Below, in pieces: positions 42,955 to 54,094 of a stretch of DNA of 64,000 bases (positions are counted from its first letter, which is position 1; each line of letters begins with the position of its first letter). Where the stretch lies: positions 8,694 to 72,693 of the forward strand of contig NZ_EQ973489.1 of NCBI RefSeq assembly GCF_000158035.1, given 5' to 3'. Position numbers and translations under genes: made by a program. A model generated the notes under the pieces. That model was not told the origin of the DNA. It did no database searches and was given only the letters and a program-made list of their open reading frames with translations. This DNA is from Bacteroides cellulosilyticus DSM 14838. Lineage in GTDB: Bacteria > Bacteroidota > Bacteroidia > Bacteroidales > Bacteroidaceae.

Positions 42955-45900
42955 ATGAAAAAAATATTAGGATTAGATTTAGGTTGCAATAGCATTGGTT
43001 GGGCATTGGTCAATGAGGCTGAAAATACTGAGGAAATATCGTCTATTATCAAACTTGGTGTAAGAGTGAATCCTTTGACTGTGGATGAAATGCAGAATTT
43101 TGAAAAAGGAAAAAGTATTACCACGAATGCTGACAGAACTCTTAAAAGAAGTATGCGTCGTAATTTGCAACGTTATAAATTGCGTCGTGACACTCTCATT
43201 GAAGTGTTAAAAGAGCACGGTTTCATAACAGATAGCACTTTACTTTCTGAACATGGTAATAAAACAACATTTGAAACATATCGTCTAAGAGCGAAAGCTG
43301 CAGTTGAAGAAATTTCATTAGAGAAGTTTGCTCGAGTGTTACTGATGATTAACAAGAAACGTGGTTATAAAAGTAGCCGAAAAGCCAAAGGAAGTGAAGA
43401 TGGTGTATTGATTGATGGTATGGATGTAGCTAGAAAACTTTATGAAGAGGGCTTGACCCCAGGGGAACTCTGCCTACAAATACTTGAAGCTGGAAAAAAA
43501 AATCTACCGGATTTTTATCGTTCTGATTTACAGAATGAGTTTGACAGGATTTGGAACTTCCAAAAGCTAGTTTAATCCGGAATTATTTTGTGATGCAGTG
43601 AAAGAAGAAGTTAGAGGTAAAAATCGTAGTCAGACTTGGGCCATTCTAGCAAAGTTCTTTGTTTGGTCAGAAAAAGAATCTGTTTGGAATGAGAAAGAGG
43701 CAAGGACAGAAGAAAGAGTAAAGGAGTATAAGCTTGTCGGTCTTAAACGAGATACCAAAGGGAATGAATTAAAATTGGAAAATTATCGTTGGCGTGTACA
43801 AGCTCTTTCTGAACAACTAAATCCGGAAATAGTTGCTATTGTACTACAAGAAATCAATGGTCAGATAAGTGCTTCTAGTGGTTATCTGGGGGCAATCAGC
43901 GATCGTAGTAAGCAGCTTTACTTCAATCGTCAGACGGTTGGACAGTATTTGATGTCTGAGTTGGAAAAAGACCCTAATGTAAGTTTACGCAACCGAGTGT
44001 TCTATCGGCAAGATTATTTGGATGAATTTGACAGGATATGGGAGAAGCAGGCTGAGTTTCATGAGGAGTTGACTGTGGAACTAAAGAAAGAAATTCGTGA
44101 CATCATTATTTTTTATCAACGTCGTCTGAAGAGTCAAAAAGGATTAATAAGTTTCTGCGAATTTGAGAAGCGAGAAGTTGTAGTAGAAGAGGATGGCAGA
44201 AAAAAAAATAAGACAGTGGGTTGCCGAGTGATTCCCCGTTCGCATCCGTTATTCCAAGAGTTCAAAATATGGCAGACCTTGAATGATATTGAAGTTTTTG
44301 CGTGGGATAAACAGAGTAAACGCAAGAAAGCGGATAAATCTTCTATATTGTTTGATAACTCGGAAGATGCTTTGCTCGTAGAAGGAAAACGGTTTTTGTA
44401 TCAGGAAGAAAAAGAGTTGCTAGCTAAGGAACTTTTTGTAAAAGAGAGTATGAAAAAGGCTGAGGTTCTGAAACTGTTGTTCGAAAATTACCAGGAACTG
44501 GATCTGAATTTTAAGCAGATTGATGGTAATCATACAGGATTTGCTCTTTTCTCAGCATATAGCAAGATGATTGAGAAGTATGGTTATGAACCTGTGGATT
44601 TTAAGAGATCTGCAGATGAGATTATAGAAAAGCTGGAAACCATATTCACTAATTTAGGATGGAATACAGAACTACTTTCTATTGATTTGAGTAAAGAGGA
44701 TAAAGAACTTGAGAGGCAGTCTTATTTCAGACTTTGGCATTTATTGTATTCTTTTGAGGGGGATAATACACCGACTGGGAATGGTAAACTGCTTGAGAAA
44801 ATTATGCAACTTTGTGACGTGGAAAAAGAGTATGCTGTAGAACTTGCTAATGTGTCATTTCAAGAAGATTACGGAAGTCTGAGTGCAAAGGCTATTAAAA
44901 AGATACTACCTTATTTGAAAGAAGGTAATCAATATGACGTTGCATGTGACTATGCGGGGTATCGTCATTCCAGATCCTCATTGACCAAAGATGAAATAGA
45001 AAATAAGATATTGAAGGACAAATTGGAAATTCTTCCCAAGAATAGCCTGCGTAACCCTGTGGTTGAAAAGATTTTGAACCAAATGGTTAATCTGATTAAT
45101 ACACTCATTGATACCTATGGTAAACCTGATGAAATTCGTGTGGAACTAGCCCGTGAACTAAAGAAAAATGCTAAAGAACGAGAAGAATTAACAAAATCCA
45201 TAGCACGAAATACTCGTGAACATGATGAAATCCGTCAGTTACTGCGAACAGAATTTGGCATGATGAATGTTAGCCGTAATGATATTATACGTTATAAACT
45301 CTATGAAGAATTAAAAGATAACGGGTATAAGACTTTGTATTCTAATGAGTATATTCCGAGAGAAAAAATATTCAGTAAAGAGATTGATATTGAACATGTC
45401 ATTCCGCAAGCTCGCCTTTTCGATGATTCACTGTCTAATAAAACTTTGGAATACAGGGCTATCAATATAGAAAAAGGTAATAAGACGGCTTATGATTTTG
45501 TAAAAGAGAAATATGGAAATGATGGTTTAGAGAAGTTTCTCAATCGTTGCGAGACCTTATTCAAGGATAAAAGGACAAAGCTTAGGAAATTAAAAATGGA
45601 AGAGAAAGATATTCCGGAAGGATTTATCGATCGGGATTTGCGGAATACGCAGTATATCTCCAAGAAAGCTTTTGCTATGTTGAATGAAATTAGTCGCAGA
45701 GTGGTGGCTACTACTGGTTCCATAACTGATAAATTGCGTGAGGATTGGCAACTTGTGGATCTTATGAAAGAATTGAATCTGCCTAAATATGAAAAGCTTG
45801 GTATGGTAGAGATGTTTGAGGACAAAGATGGGAGAAAGATCAAAAAAATAACGGACTGGACTAAGAGAAATGACCATCGGCATCATGCGGTGGATGCTCT

Positions 45901-47257
45901 GACGGTAGCTTTCACAAAAGATGTATTTATTCAATTCTATAATAATAAGAATGCTGCCTGGATGCCCGCCTCCAAGGAACATGCTAATATTACAGGTATA
46001 AAGGCTCGTTACTTTGAAAATGGAAAGGCTCTTGCTCCCATGCCTTTGGCGCAATTTCGCGCTGAGGCGAAACGCCATTTGGAAAACTTGTTGGTATCTA
46101 TCAAGGCTAAAAATAAGGTAATTACTTCTAATGTAAACCGTACAAAGAACAAAAATGGTGAAAACAGGAAACTGCAACAAACACCGCGAGGACAGCTACA
46201 TTTAGAAACTGTTTATGGAAGTCATCGGCAATATGCCACGAAAATAGAAAAGGTGAATGCTGCTTTTGATGTTACCAAGATTGCTACTGTAAGTAAGCTT
46301 GCTTATCGGAATGCTTTACTAAAACGTTTGGAGGCTTTTGGAAATGATCCAAAGAAAGCATTTACTGGTAAAAATACATTGGAAAAGAATCCGCTCTATC
46401 TTGATGAGAACCAAACGGAGATGGTTCCAGAAAAAGTACAGACGGTAGAGTTTGAAACTGTTTATACTATACGAAAACCGATTGATCCCAATTTAAGTAT
46501 AGATAAGGTGGTAGATGTGAAAATTCGTAGTGTCTTGGAAAAAAGGCTAAAAGAGTATGGTGGAGATGCCAAAAAGGCATTCGTCAACTTGGATGAAAAT
46601 CCAATATGGCTGAATGAAGCTAAAGGAATATCGATTAAACGCGTGAGTATTCGAGGCATTAGCAATGCTCAATCGCTGCATGAAAAGAAAGATAAAGATG
46701 GTAACTTGATTTTGGGCAAAGAAGGAAGAAAAATCCCAGTGGATTTTGTGAATACTGGTAACAATCATCATGTGGCTATCTATAAAAAGCCTGTCTTGGA
46801 CAAGGTGGGACAGGTAGTACTTGATGAAGAAGGTAATCCGAAGTATGAACTTGATGAAGTAGTGGTTTCTTTCTTTGATGCGGTGACACGGGCAAACCTT
46901 GGTCAACCTATTATAGATAAGGATTATAGAAGAAGTGAAGGATGGCAGTTTCTGTTTAGTATGAAGCAAAATGAATATTTTGTATTTCCCAATGATAAGA
47001 CAGGATTCAATCCCAAAGAGGTAGATTTGTTGAATCCGGAGAATTATGCATTGATAAGTCCTAATTTGTTTAGGGTACAAAAGTTTGCCTATAAAAACTA
47101 TGTTTTTAGACATCATTTGGAAACTACTATTAAAGATACAAGTTCAACTCTAAAAGGTATAACATGGACTGATTTTCGTAGTTCAAAAGGGTTAGATAAA
47201 ATAGTGAAAGTTAGAGTTGATCATATTGGGCAAATAGTATCGATTGGTGAGTATTAA
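42955..47257 (+). pseudogene. cas9: cas9 (type II-C) interrupted by a single-base insertion
   Basis: Cas9 is the crRNA-guided DNA nuclease. Read across the break, the product is about 1433 residues, the length of Bacteroides II-C Cas9. RuvC-I (ILGLDLGCNSIGWALVNE, Asp8), the Arg-rich bridge helix (RTLKRSMRRNLQRYKLRR), RuvC-II (IRVELARELK), HNH (DIEHVIPQARLF, His near residue 812) and RuvC-III (HHAVDALTVAF) all look intact. Frame 1 ends at a TAA at 43573-43575. The next frame resumes FNPELFCDAVKEEV directly behind FQK: four bases CTAG at 43567-43570 stand where three are expected, so one extra base (probably T43568) breaks the gene. No second lesion was seen. Sequencing error is possible. The ATG at 42955 is chosen over an in-frame TTG at 42931. 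Confidence 0.93.
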
Positions 47258-47269
47258 AAATATAGGGTA

Positions 47270-47935
47270 ATGAATAATATTAGTTGTTTCAAGATAAGAA
47301 AATCTATTTTACGTGGAATGAAGAAGAGTAACAATGGTAATTTTCAATTGTCGATGTGGCGGAGGCGTTGACTGATAGTGTTAATCTTAAACAGTATATA
47401 AAGCGAATGTGTTCACGGGACGAGGTTTATCATTGAACCAAGGTACACTTTATACCTCGGTTCAAATGATAGTATAGGATGTTAAAAAGAGCAAAATTCA
47501 AGCAGTATATATAAAGGATTATTTCGTATTATACAGTCTATTTCTTCTAAAATAGTACACTTTAAACTTTGACTAGCTCAGGTGAGGGATGAACGTGTGC
47601 AAGAGATAGAGAAGTCAGAGCTTGCCCAAGAGTATATGAAAGAACTCTATGAGCAGAAGGTTATCCTAAGGGTTGGATTGTCAGACGTGTGGTATAGTTA
47701 TCCGTCTTCACAATGTTTGGCGAACATGTTACAGTGGAAATCCTCTCAAAAGAGTAGTCGAATACATCTAAAAAAGTAAGCAAGTTGTAAATCGTGGAGG
47801 AATGTAACTAGAGTAGTTCATGAGCAAGCAGAGAAGGAGTTAGGAAGAAGCAATATATCTTTTCGAAACTTCTTAGCAAATTTAGGAAAAGGAGAAAAAC
47901 CGCCCCAATTGTCTTTTGAAGCGGATAGTGAGTAG
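47270..47935 (+). pseudogene. Decayed Bro-N / DinD-family gene
   Basis: No full frame remains in this 703-base gap, but joining frames gives a continuous match to the Bro-N/DNA-damage-inducible protein D type. The segments are FQDKKIYFTWNEEE, FSIVDVAEALTDSVNLKQYI, KRMCSRDE, LSLNQGTLYTSVQMIV, KIQAVYIKD, RIIQSIS, LAQVRDERVQEIEKSELAQE, YMKELYEQK and YPKGWIVRRV. The end reads HEQAEKELGRSNISFRNFLA up to a TAG at 47935. Several in-frame stops (for example TAA after WNEEE) and frame changes are present. It separates cas9 from cas1, which usually lie together. Such genes are typical of phages and mobile elements. Confidence 0.72.
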
Positions 47936-47960
47936 TAGATAATTTAAAAAGTAGAATACT

Positions 47961-49224
<1,264 letters not shown>

Positions 49225-49228
49225 AAAA

Positions 49229-49254
49229 AGAAATCCCACTTAAATGCGGGATTC
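49229..49254 (-). terminator. Probable terminator of the minus-strand crRNA transcript
   Basis: Stem AATCCCAC (49232-49239) with GCGGGATT (49246-49253) has one mismatch. On the minus strand it is followed by TTTCTTTTTCT, whereas on the + strand the T content is weak. This fits termination of array transcription coming from the 50607 side, just before the end of cas2, and may serve cas2 less well. Confidence 0.55.
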
Positions 49255-49332
49255 TTAATTGAAAACAGCATCGTTTTTGTATTTCAAAAATGGTTTATAA
49301 CTAATTGAAAATCAATTTGTAATGTAGGTTGT

Positions 49333-50607
49333 ACTGTTTTCTATGGTTCAAAGATACTAAAATGAAAGCAAATCACAACCTCAGTCACGGTTTCCACGTC
49401 CGTTGCTTACTGTTTTCTATGGTTCAAAGATACTAAAATGAAAGCAAATCACAACTATAGTATCTTTACTATCTGTTAAATATGGACTGTTTTCTATGGT
49501 TCAAAGATACTAAAATGAAAGCAAATCACAACGGACTTTGAGTGTTTCTAAAGACGAATGAACTGTTTTCTATGGTTCAAAGATACTAAAATGAAAGCAA
49601 ATCACAACATATCTTTGTTTTATTTCATTGCAATGATAACTGTTTTCTATGGTTCAAAGATACTAAAATGAAAGCAAATCACAACGGACAGATGGAAGGC
49701 TGACCAGATAGAAAACTGTTTTCTATGGTTCAAAGATACTAAAATGAAAGCAAATCACAACTGAATACTTATATTCTTTTGTCGTCGCATCACTGTTTTC
49801 TATGGTTCAAAGATACTAAAATGAAAGCAAATCACAACACCGCAAGCGGTGTTATGGTAGTCTTGATACTGTTTTCTATGGTTCAAAGATACTAAAATGA
49901 AAGCAAATCACAACAAGGGGGAAACAGATAACTACCGTGAAAAACTGTTTTCTATGGTTCAAAGATACTAAAATGAAAGCAAATCACAACCAGTGGCAAT
50001 CTGTGGGCGAAGATGAACCTACTGTTTTCTATGGTTCAAAGATACTAAAATGAAAGCAAATCACAACATTGATACGATCGGAGAAGGCGCGGGCGTAACT
50101 GTTTTCTATGGTTCAAAGATACTAAAATGAAAGCAAATCACAACCGAGTATAAGTTCTCAGTTGAGGAGGCCAGACTGTTTTCTATGGTTCAAAGATACT
50201 AAAATGAAAGCAAATCACAACAGGATATTAAGATTAAGCGCCTGAAGAAAAACTGTTTCCTATGGTTCAAAGATACTAAAATGAAAGCAAATCACAACTA
50301 CAGATTTCACGCTGTCGGAGTTGACGTTACTGTTTCCTATGGTTCAAAGATACTAAAATGAAAGCAAATCACAACGTACGTCTTTGGGTTGGGTTTGTAT
50401 AGCCAACTGTTTCCTATGGTTCAAAGATACTAAAATGAAAGCAAATCACAACAGGTAAACAAGTTCATTGCCCATGTCCTCCACTGTTTCCTATGGTTCA
50501 AAGATACTAAAATGAAAACAAATCACAACAATCGAGCATATTCGTATCTACGCCAACAGGCTGTTTCTAATGGTTCAAAAATACAAAGATGAGAAACAAA
50601 TTACAAC
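49333..50607 (-). CRISPR. CRISPR array: 17 repeats of 47 bp, 16 spacers of 29-30 bp
   Basis: Repeat 1 is 49333-49379; further repeats start at 49409, 49486, 49562, 49639, 49715, 49792, 49868, 49944, 50021, 50098, 50175, 50252, 50329, 50406 and 50483, and a degenerate last repeat is about 50561-50607. On the minus strand (crRNA sense) each begins GTTGTGATTTGCTTTCATTT. Repeats 1-12 are identical; 13-16 share one base change (TTTCCT for TTTTCT on +), and 16 has another. Spacers are unique to the eye. Sense is assigned from the tracrRNA anti-repeat. The last repeat's drift marks the old end at 50607. Confidence 0.98.
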
Positions 50608-50709
50608 AGAATTTTATTTCATTCCTGCCTATATTTGACTATTTTTAATAATTTTAGAAATAAGTATGCTCCCCCAATCCTAAATATCATCCCTTCTCTT
50701 TATTAACGA

Positions 50710-50759
50710 ATTGAAGAGAGAAGCCCCACTTCCTTTTCCGTACCCCTCCTCTCTTCAAT
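50710..50759 (-). other. Hairpin downstream of tyrA
   Basis: A perfect 11-base inverted repeat, ATTGAAGAGAG (50710-50720) and CTCTCTTCAAT (50749-50759), has a 28-base loop. It lies just after the aromatic operon in its direction of transcription. It has no T-run, so its role as transcript end is uncertain. Confidence 0.35.
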
Positions 50760-50776
50760 CCCTTAATTCCACCTAT

Positions 50777-51550
50777 CTATTTTATCTTTTCCCTAATCTT
50801 CGTCAGATACAGCTTCATCCCTTCCGCATCCTTCGTACTGATAATTTCCAGCAAATTCTTTAGCTCCAGACGAATATTTTCCACTTGCGAGGGAGTGCGC
50901 GGATTAAAGAGAATTTCCTGAAGTAAGTAATCATCTTCACTCAGCAAACCCTTGGCAATAGCCATATGCTTCTTGAACGTAGTACCCGGAGCCTCCTGGT
51001 GCTTCATCACCGCTGCAAAAACAAACGTAGAGACAAAAGGAATAGACAGAGAATAGGCTACCGTCTCATCATGTTCGTCGAAAGTATATTCGAAGATATT
51101 GAGGCGGAGCGTCTGGTAAAGGTCCTTGAAGAAAATTTTTCCCAGGTGGTCACCTTCACTGATGATGATAGCATTCTCGCTGCTCAGATTGCTGAGGCTG
51201 GCAAACGTAGGGCCAAACATCGGATGCGACGATACATAACGGAAACCACTTTCCTCATAGAATTTCTTCAATCCCGTCTTCACTGAGGCGATATCACTGA
51301 TGATACAATCCTTGGGCAGCACAGGCAGCACCTTGCGGAATGCGTCCAGCGTATATCTCACCGTGGCGGCATTGATTACCAACTCCGGTTCGAAGTCCTT
51401 TATCTCTTCCAACGTGGTGAAACGATACGTGTTATAGACAAAACGCAACTGGTGCGGATTCACGTCGAACACTGCCGTTTCATGTTGGAAACTTAGAATA
51501 TCTGTAAAGAAAGAGCCCATCTTGCCGGCTCCGAGTATTAAAATACGCAT
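50777..51550 (-). CDS. tyrA: Prephenate dehydrogenase
   Basis: It oxidises prephenate to 4-hydroxyphenylpyruvate, the tyrosine branch. The 257-residue protein has the NAD-binding start RILILGAGKMGSFFTDILSF, the motif DCIISDIASVKTGLKKFYEE and the substrate-region His in YVSSHPMFGPTFASL. It lacks a fused chorismate mutase, which is supplied by the upstream gene. Last gene of the pheA-aminotransferase-aroF-tyrA operon, 79 bases after the preceding gene. Confidence 0.92.
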   Translation of the reverse strand: MRILILGAGKMGSFFTDILSFQHETAVFDVNPHQLRFVYNTYRFTTLEEIKDFEPELVINAATVRYTLDAFRKVLPVLPKDCIISDIASVKTGLKKFYEESGFRYVSSHPMFGPTFASLSNLSSENAIIISEGDHLGKIFFKDLYQTLRLNIFEYTFDEHDETVAYSLSIPFVSTFVFAAVMKHQEAPGTTFKKHMAIAKGLLSEDDYLLQEILFNPRTPSQVENIRLELKNLLEIISTKDAEGMKLYLTKIREKIK

Positions 51551-51629
51551 AAATTTAGTGTTTAGGTATTAATGATTAGTGATAAGTGAAAGATAGCGTA
51601 GCCATTAATCACTTATCACCAGTCGCTAA

Positions 51630-52697
51630 TCACTTGTTTATAATTTCCATTTGTTGCCTCACACTCTCCTCGTGTATCAGCTCGAATACCTTCTTGATAA
51701 ATTCCGAATCCACGCCCAGAAGCACACCTTGAGAACCGCGTTTATCCAGAATTTCATTGTAACGTCCCGTTTGCAGAATCGTCATATCGTGCTCTTTCTT
51801 GAACGTACCGATTTCACGTGCCACACGCATACGCTTGGCAAGTTCCTGCATCAGGTTGTTGTCGCACTCATCAATCTGCTTGCGCAGTTCGCTGAGGTTT
51901 TCTGTGGTCTGGGTCTCTTTACGGATGACGAGCAGGTTCAGGATGTAATCCAGTACGTCCGGAGTTACTTGCTGCGAAGCATCACTCCATGCACAGTCGG
52001 GGTTGCAGTGACTTTCGATAATCAGACCGTTGAAACCGAGGTCCATAGCCTGCTGGCAAAGCGGTGCGATGAGTTCGCGCTTACCACCGATATGGCTGGG
52101 ATCGCAGATGATCGGCAAGTTTGGGATGCGACGACGCAACTCGATGGGGATATGCCATTGCGGCAGATTGCGGTACAACTTCTTGTCGTAACTGCTGAAA
52201 CCGCGGTGGATGGCTGCCAGACGTTTCAGACCGGCATTGTTGATACGTTCCAGGGCACCGATCCAGAGTTCCAAATCCGGGTTTACCGGGTTCTTCACAA
52301 ACACAGGAATATCCACACCCTTCAGTGCATCGGCAATTTCCTGCATGGCAAACGGGTTGGCAGTGGTGCGTGCGCCAATCCAAAGGATATCGATACCTGC
52401 TTTCAGACACTCGTATACATGCTTCGAAGTGGCTACTTCGGTAGAAACGTACATTCCGGTTTCTTTCTTCACCTCTTTCAGCCATGCCAGACCGTCTACG
52501 CCTACACCTTCGAAACCACCCGGTTTGGTACGCGGTTTCCAGATTCCGGCACGGAATATCTTCATTCCTTTTTCGGCCAGTTGTTTGGCGGTGCACATTA
52601 CTTGTTCTTCTGTCTCGGCGCTGCAAGGACCTGCAATTACCATGGGACGTTTGTCCTCAATACCCGGCAGCAAAATCGATTCTAATTCAAGTTCCAT
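51630..52697 (-). CDS. Bifunctional DAHP synthase / chorismate mutase
   Basis: A 355-residue fusion. Residues about 1-260 are a type I-beta DAHP synthase (PMVIAGPCSAETEEQVM, FRAGIWKPRTKPGGFEGVG, IHRGFSSYD, PIICDPSHIGGKRELIAPL, IESHCNPDCAWSDASQQVTP), the first step of the shikimate pathway. Residues about 268-355 form an AroQ chorismate mutase (LSELRKQIDECDNNLMQELA, RVAREIGTFKKEHDMTIL). Joining first and branch-point steps allows feedback by prephenate or chorismate products, as known for this fusion class. Its starting ATG is at 52697, and a small tandem repeat lies between it and the aminotransferase. Confidence 0.94.
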   Translation of the reverse strand: MELELESILLPGIEDKRPMVIAGPCSAETEEQVMCTAKQLAEKGMKIFRAGIWKPRTKPGGFEGVGVDGLAWLKEVKKETGMYVSTEVATSKHVYECLKAGIDILWIGARTTANPFAMQEIADALKGVDIPVFVKNPVNPDLELWIGALERINNAGLKRLAAIHRGFSSYDKKLYRNLPQWHIPIELRRRIPNLPIICDPSHIGGKRELIAPLCQQAMDLGFNGLIIESHCNPDCAWSDASQQVTPDVLDYILNLLVIRKETQTTENLSELRKQIDECDNNLMQELAKRMRVAREIGTFKKEHDMTILQTGRYNEILDKRGSQGVLLGVDSEFIKKVFELIHEESVRQQMEIINK

Positions 52698-52813
52698 ATT
52701 CTTTTATTTTTGTTCAATTATATTTTTATTGTATAGATATTTCTCAGTGTCTTCTGAACCCTCTGCAACCCCCGTCGATAAAGCCTTTCGAACGTGTTAA
52801 TAAATACAGGCCT

Positions 52814-52871
52814 CGTTTTTTAAAAACGTTGCCCTTATTCTTTAAAAACGTCGGGCACGTTTTTTAAAACG
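52814..52871. repeat. Three-copy 22-bp tandem repeat of AT-rich palindromes
   Basis: Copies start at 52814, 52836 and 52858, each 22 bases apart, with the core CGTTTTTTAAAAACG or close to it. The core is a near-perfect palindrome. It lies in the 215-base gap between the aminotransferase and the DAHP synthase genes, inside the operon. The core differs from that of the array at 40518, but the period is the same. Confidence 0.55.
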
Positions 52872-52912
52872 GTGAGTGACTTGTGTTACAGGACTTCTTT
52901 TTTGTAAATATA

Positions 52913-54094
52913 TTACTTCATCTCCCTGATGCGCTTCAATGCCTCTTCCAATTTATGGTCTTTGCAGCAAAGCGAGATGCGGATATACCGTTTTCCGTTA
53001 CTTCCAAAGATAAATCCCGGCGTGATGAACACGCGTGCGTTGTGCAACACCTTTTCAGTCAGTTCTTCAACGTCGGCACAGCTATCGGGAATTTTTCCCC
53101 AGAGGAACATACCTACCTGTTTTTCATCGTATGTACATTCCAGTGCATGCATGATTTCCCCTGCCAGATGGCGGCGGCTGCGGTAGTTCTTGTTATTTCC
53201 GTCGTACCATTCCTGTTCGGCTTCCAGAGCGTTGGCGGCTGCCAGTTGCATGGCGCGGAACATACCGCTGTCGATGTTGCTCTTCACTTTCAGGATCCAT
53301 TGCACAAAGTCGGCGTTGCTTGCCAGCATACCGATACGCCAACCCGGCATATTGTGGCTCTTGCTCATGGAGTTGAACTCGATGCAACACTCTTTGGCGC
53401 CCGGCACACTGAGGATGCTGAGGGGGTGGTCGTTCAGGATGAAGCTGTACGGGTTATCGTTTACAATCACGATGTCCTTACGGCGTGCAAAGTCCACCAG
53501 TTTTGCATAAAGTTCCGGGGTGGCGTTAGCTCCGGTCGGCATGTTCGGATAGTTGGTCCACATCAGCTTTACGCGGCTCATGTCCATCTTTTCCAGTTCG
53601 TCGAAGTCGGGCATCCAGCCGTTTTCCTCTTTCAGGTTGTAGTTGATGACTTCCGCGCCCAGTATCTTGCTCAATGAGGTATAAGTGGGGTAGCCCGGAT
53701 TGGGAACCAATACCTGTTCGCCCGGATTGACGAAGGCCAGTGTGACGTGCAGGATACCTTCTTTCGAGCCGATGAGCGGCTGTATCTCAGTATTAGGATT
53801 CAGCTCCACGCCGTACCATTTCTTATACCAGGCGGCAAAGCTGCGGCGAAGTTCGGGGATGCCGACATAAGGCATATAACCGTGTCCGTCAGGATTTTGT
53901 GCTTCGCGGCACAGGGTCTGTATGGTTGCTTCCGAGGGAGGCATGTCGGGGCTGCCGATTCCGAGGCTGATTACGTCTTTTCCTTCGGCATTCATTTGTG
54001 CCACCTCTTTCAACTTCTTGGAGAAGTAGTATTCGCTCACGCTGGCCAACCGGTCGGCGGGCTTGATCTTAGATGTTTGATTTTCCGTCTGCAT
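52913..54094 (-). CDS. PLP-dependent aminotransferase (class I/II), probably aromatic
   Basis: A 393-residue fold-type I aminotransferase. Motifs: VISLGIGSPDMPPSEATIQT, YMPYVGIPELRRSFAAWYKK, LVPNPGYPTYTSLSKILGAE, MWTNYPNMPTGANATPELYA, IVNDNPYSFILND and the PLP Lys in FNSMSKSHNMPGWRIGMLAS. The family includes LL-diaminopimelate aminotransferase-like and aromatic enzymes. Its place between pheA and the DAHP synthase points to transamination of phenylpyruvate and hydroxyphenylpyruvate, or of prephenate; the exact substrate is inferred. It overlaps pheA by 26 bases. Confidence 0.9.
   Translation of the reverse strand: MQTENQTSKIKPADRLASVSEYYFSKKLKEVAQMNAEGKDVISLGIGSPDMPPSEATIQTLCREAQNPDGHGYMPYVGIPELRRSFAAWYKKWYGVELNPNTEIQPLIGSKEGILHVTLAFVNPGEQVLVPNPGYPTYTSLSKILGAEVINYNLKEENGWMPDFDELEKMDMSRVKLMWTNYPNMPTGANATPELYAKLVDFARRKDIVIVNDNPYSFILNDHPLSILSVPGAKECCIEFNSMSKSHNMPGWRIGMLASNADFVQWILKVKSNIDSGMFRAMQLAAANALEAEQEWYDGNNKNYRSRRHLAGEIMHALECTYDEKQVGMFLWGKIPDSCADVEELTEKVLHNARVFITPGFIFGSNGKRYIRISLCCKDHKLEEALKRIREMK

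Noticed and set aside
43561-43600. Programmed ribosomal frameshift in cas9
   Set aside because: No slippery heptamer or following stem was seen at CAAAAGCTAGTTTAA; a one-base insertion relative to the family is the simpler account.
47582-47779. The 65-codon frame in the cas9-cas1 gap as a real small gene
   Set aside because: Its first half is a clean piece of a Bro-N/DinD protein and the match continues in other frames before and after it, so it is part of a pseudogene.
51651-52685. A 344-codon open frame on the + strand opposite the DAHP synthase-chorismate mutase gene
   Set aside because: It mirrors a gene with clear family motifs on the other strand, has no recognisable domains and is low-quality His/Cys/Phe-rich sequence typical of a shadow frame.
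52883-53677. A 264-codon + strand frame opposite the aminotransferase
   Set aside because: It is antisense to a fully motif-supported aminotransferase; composition is that of a shadow.
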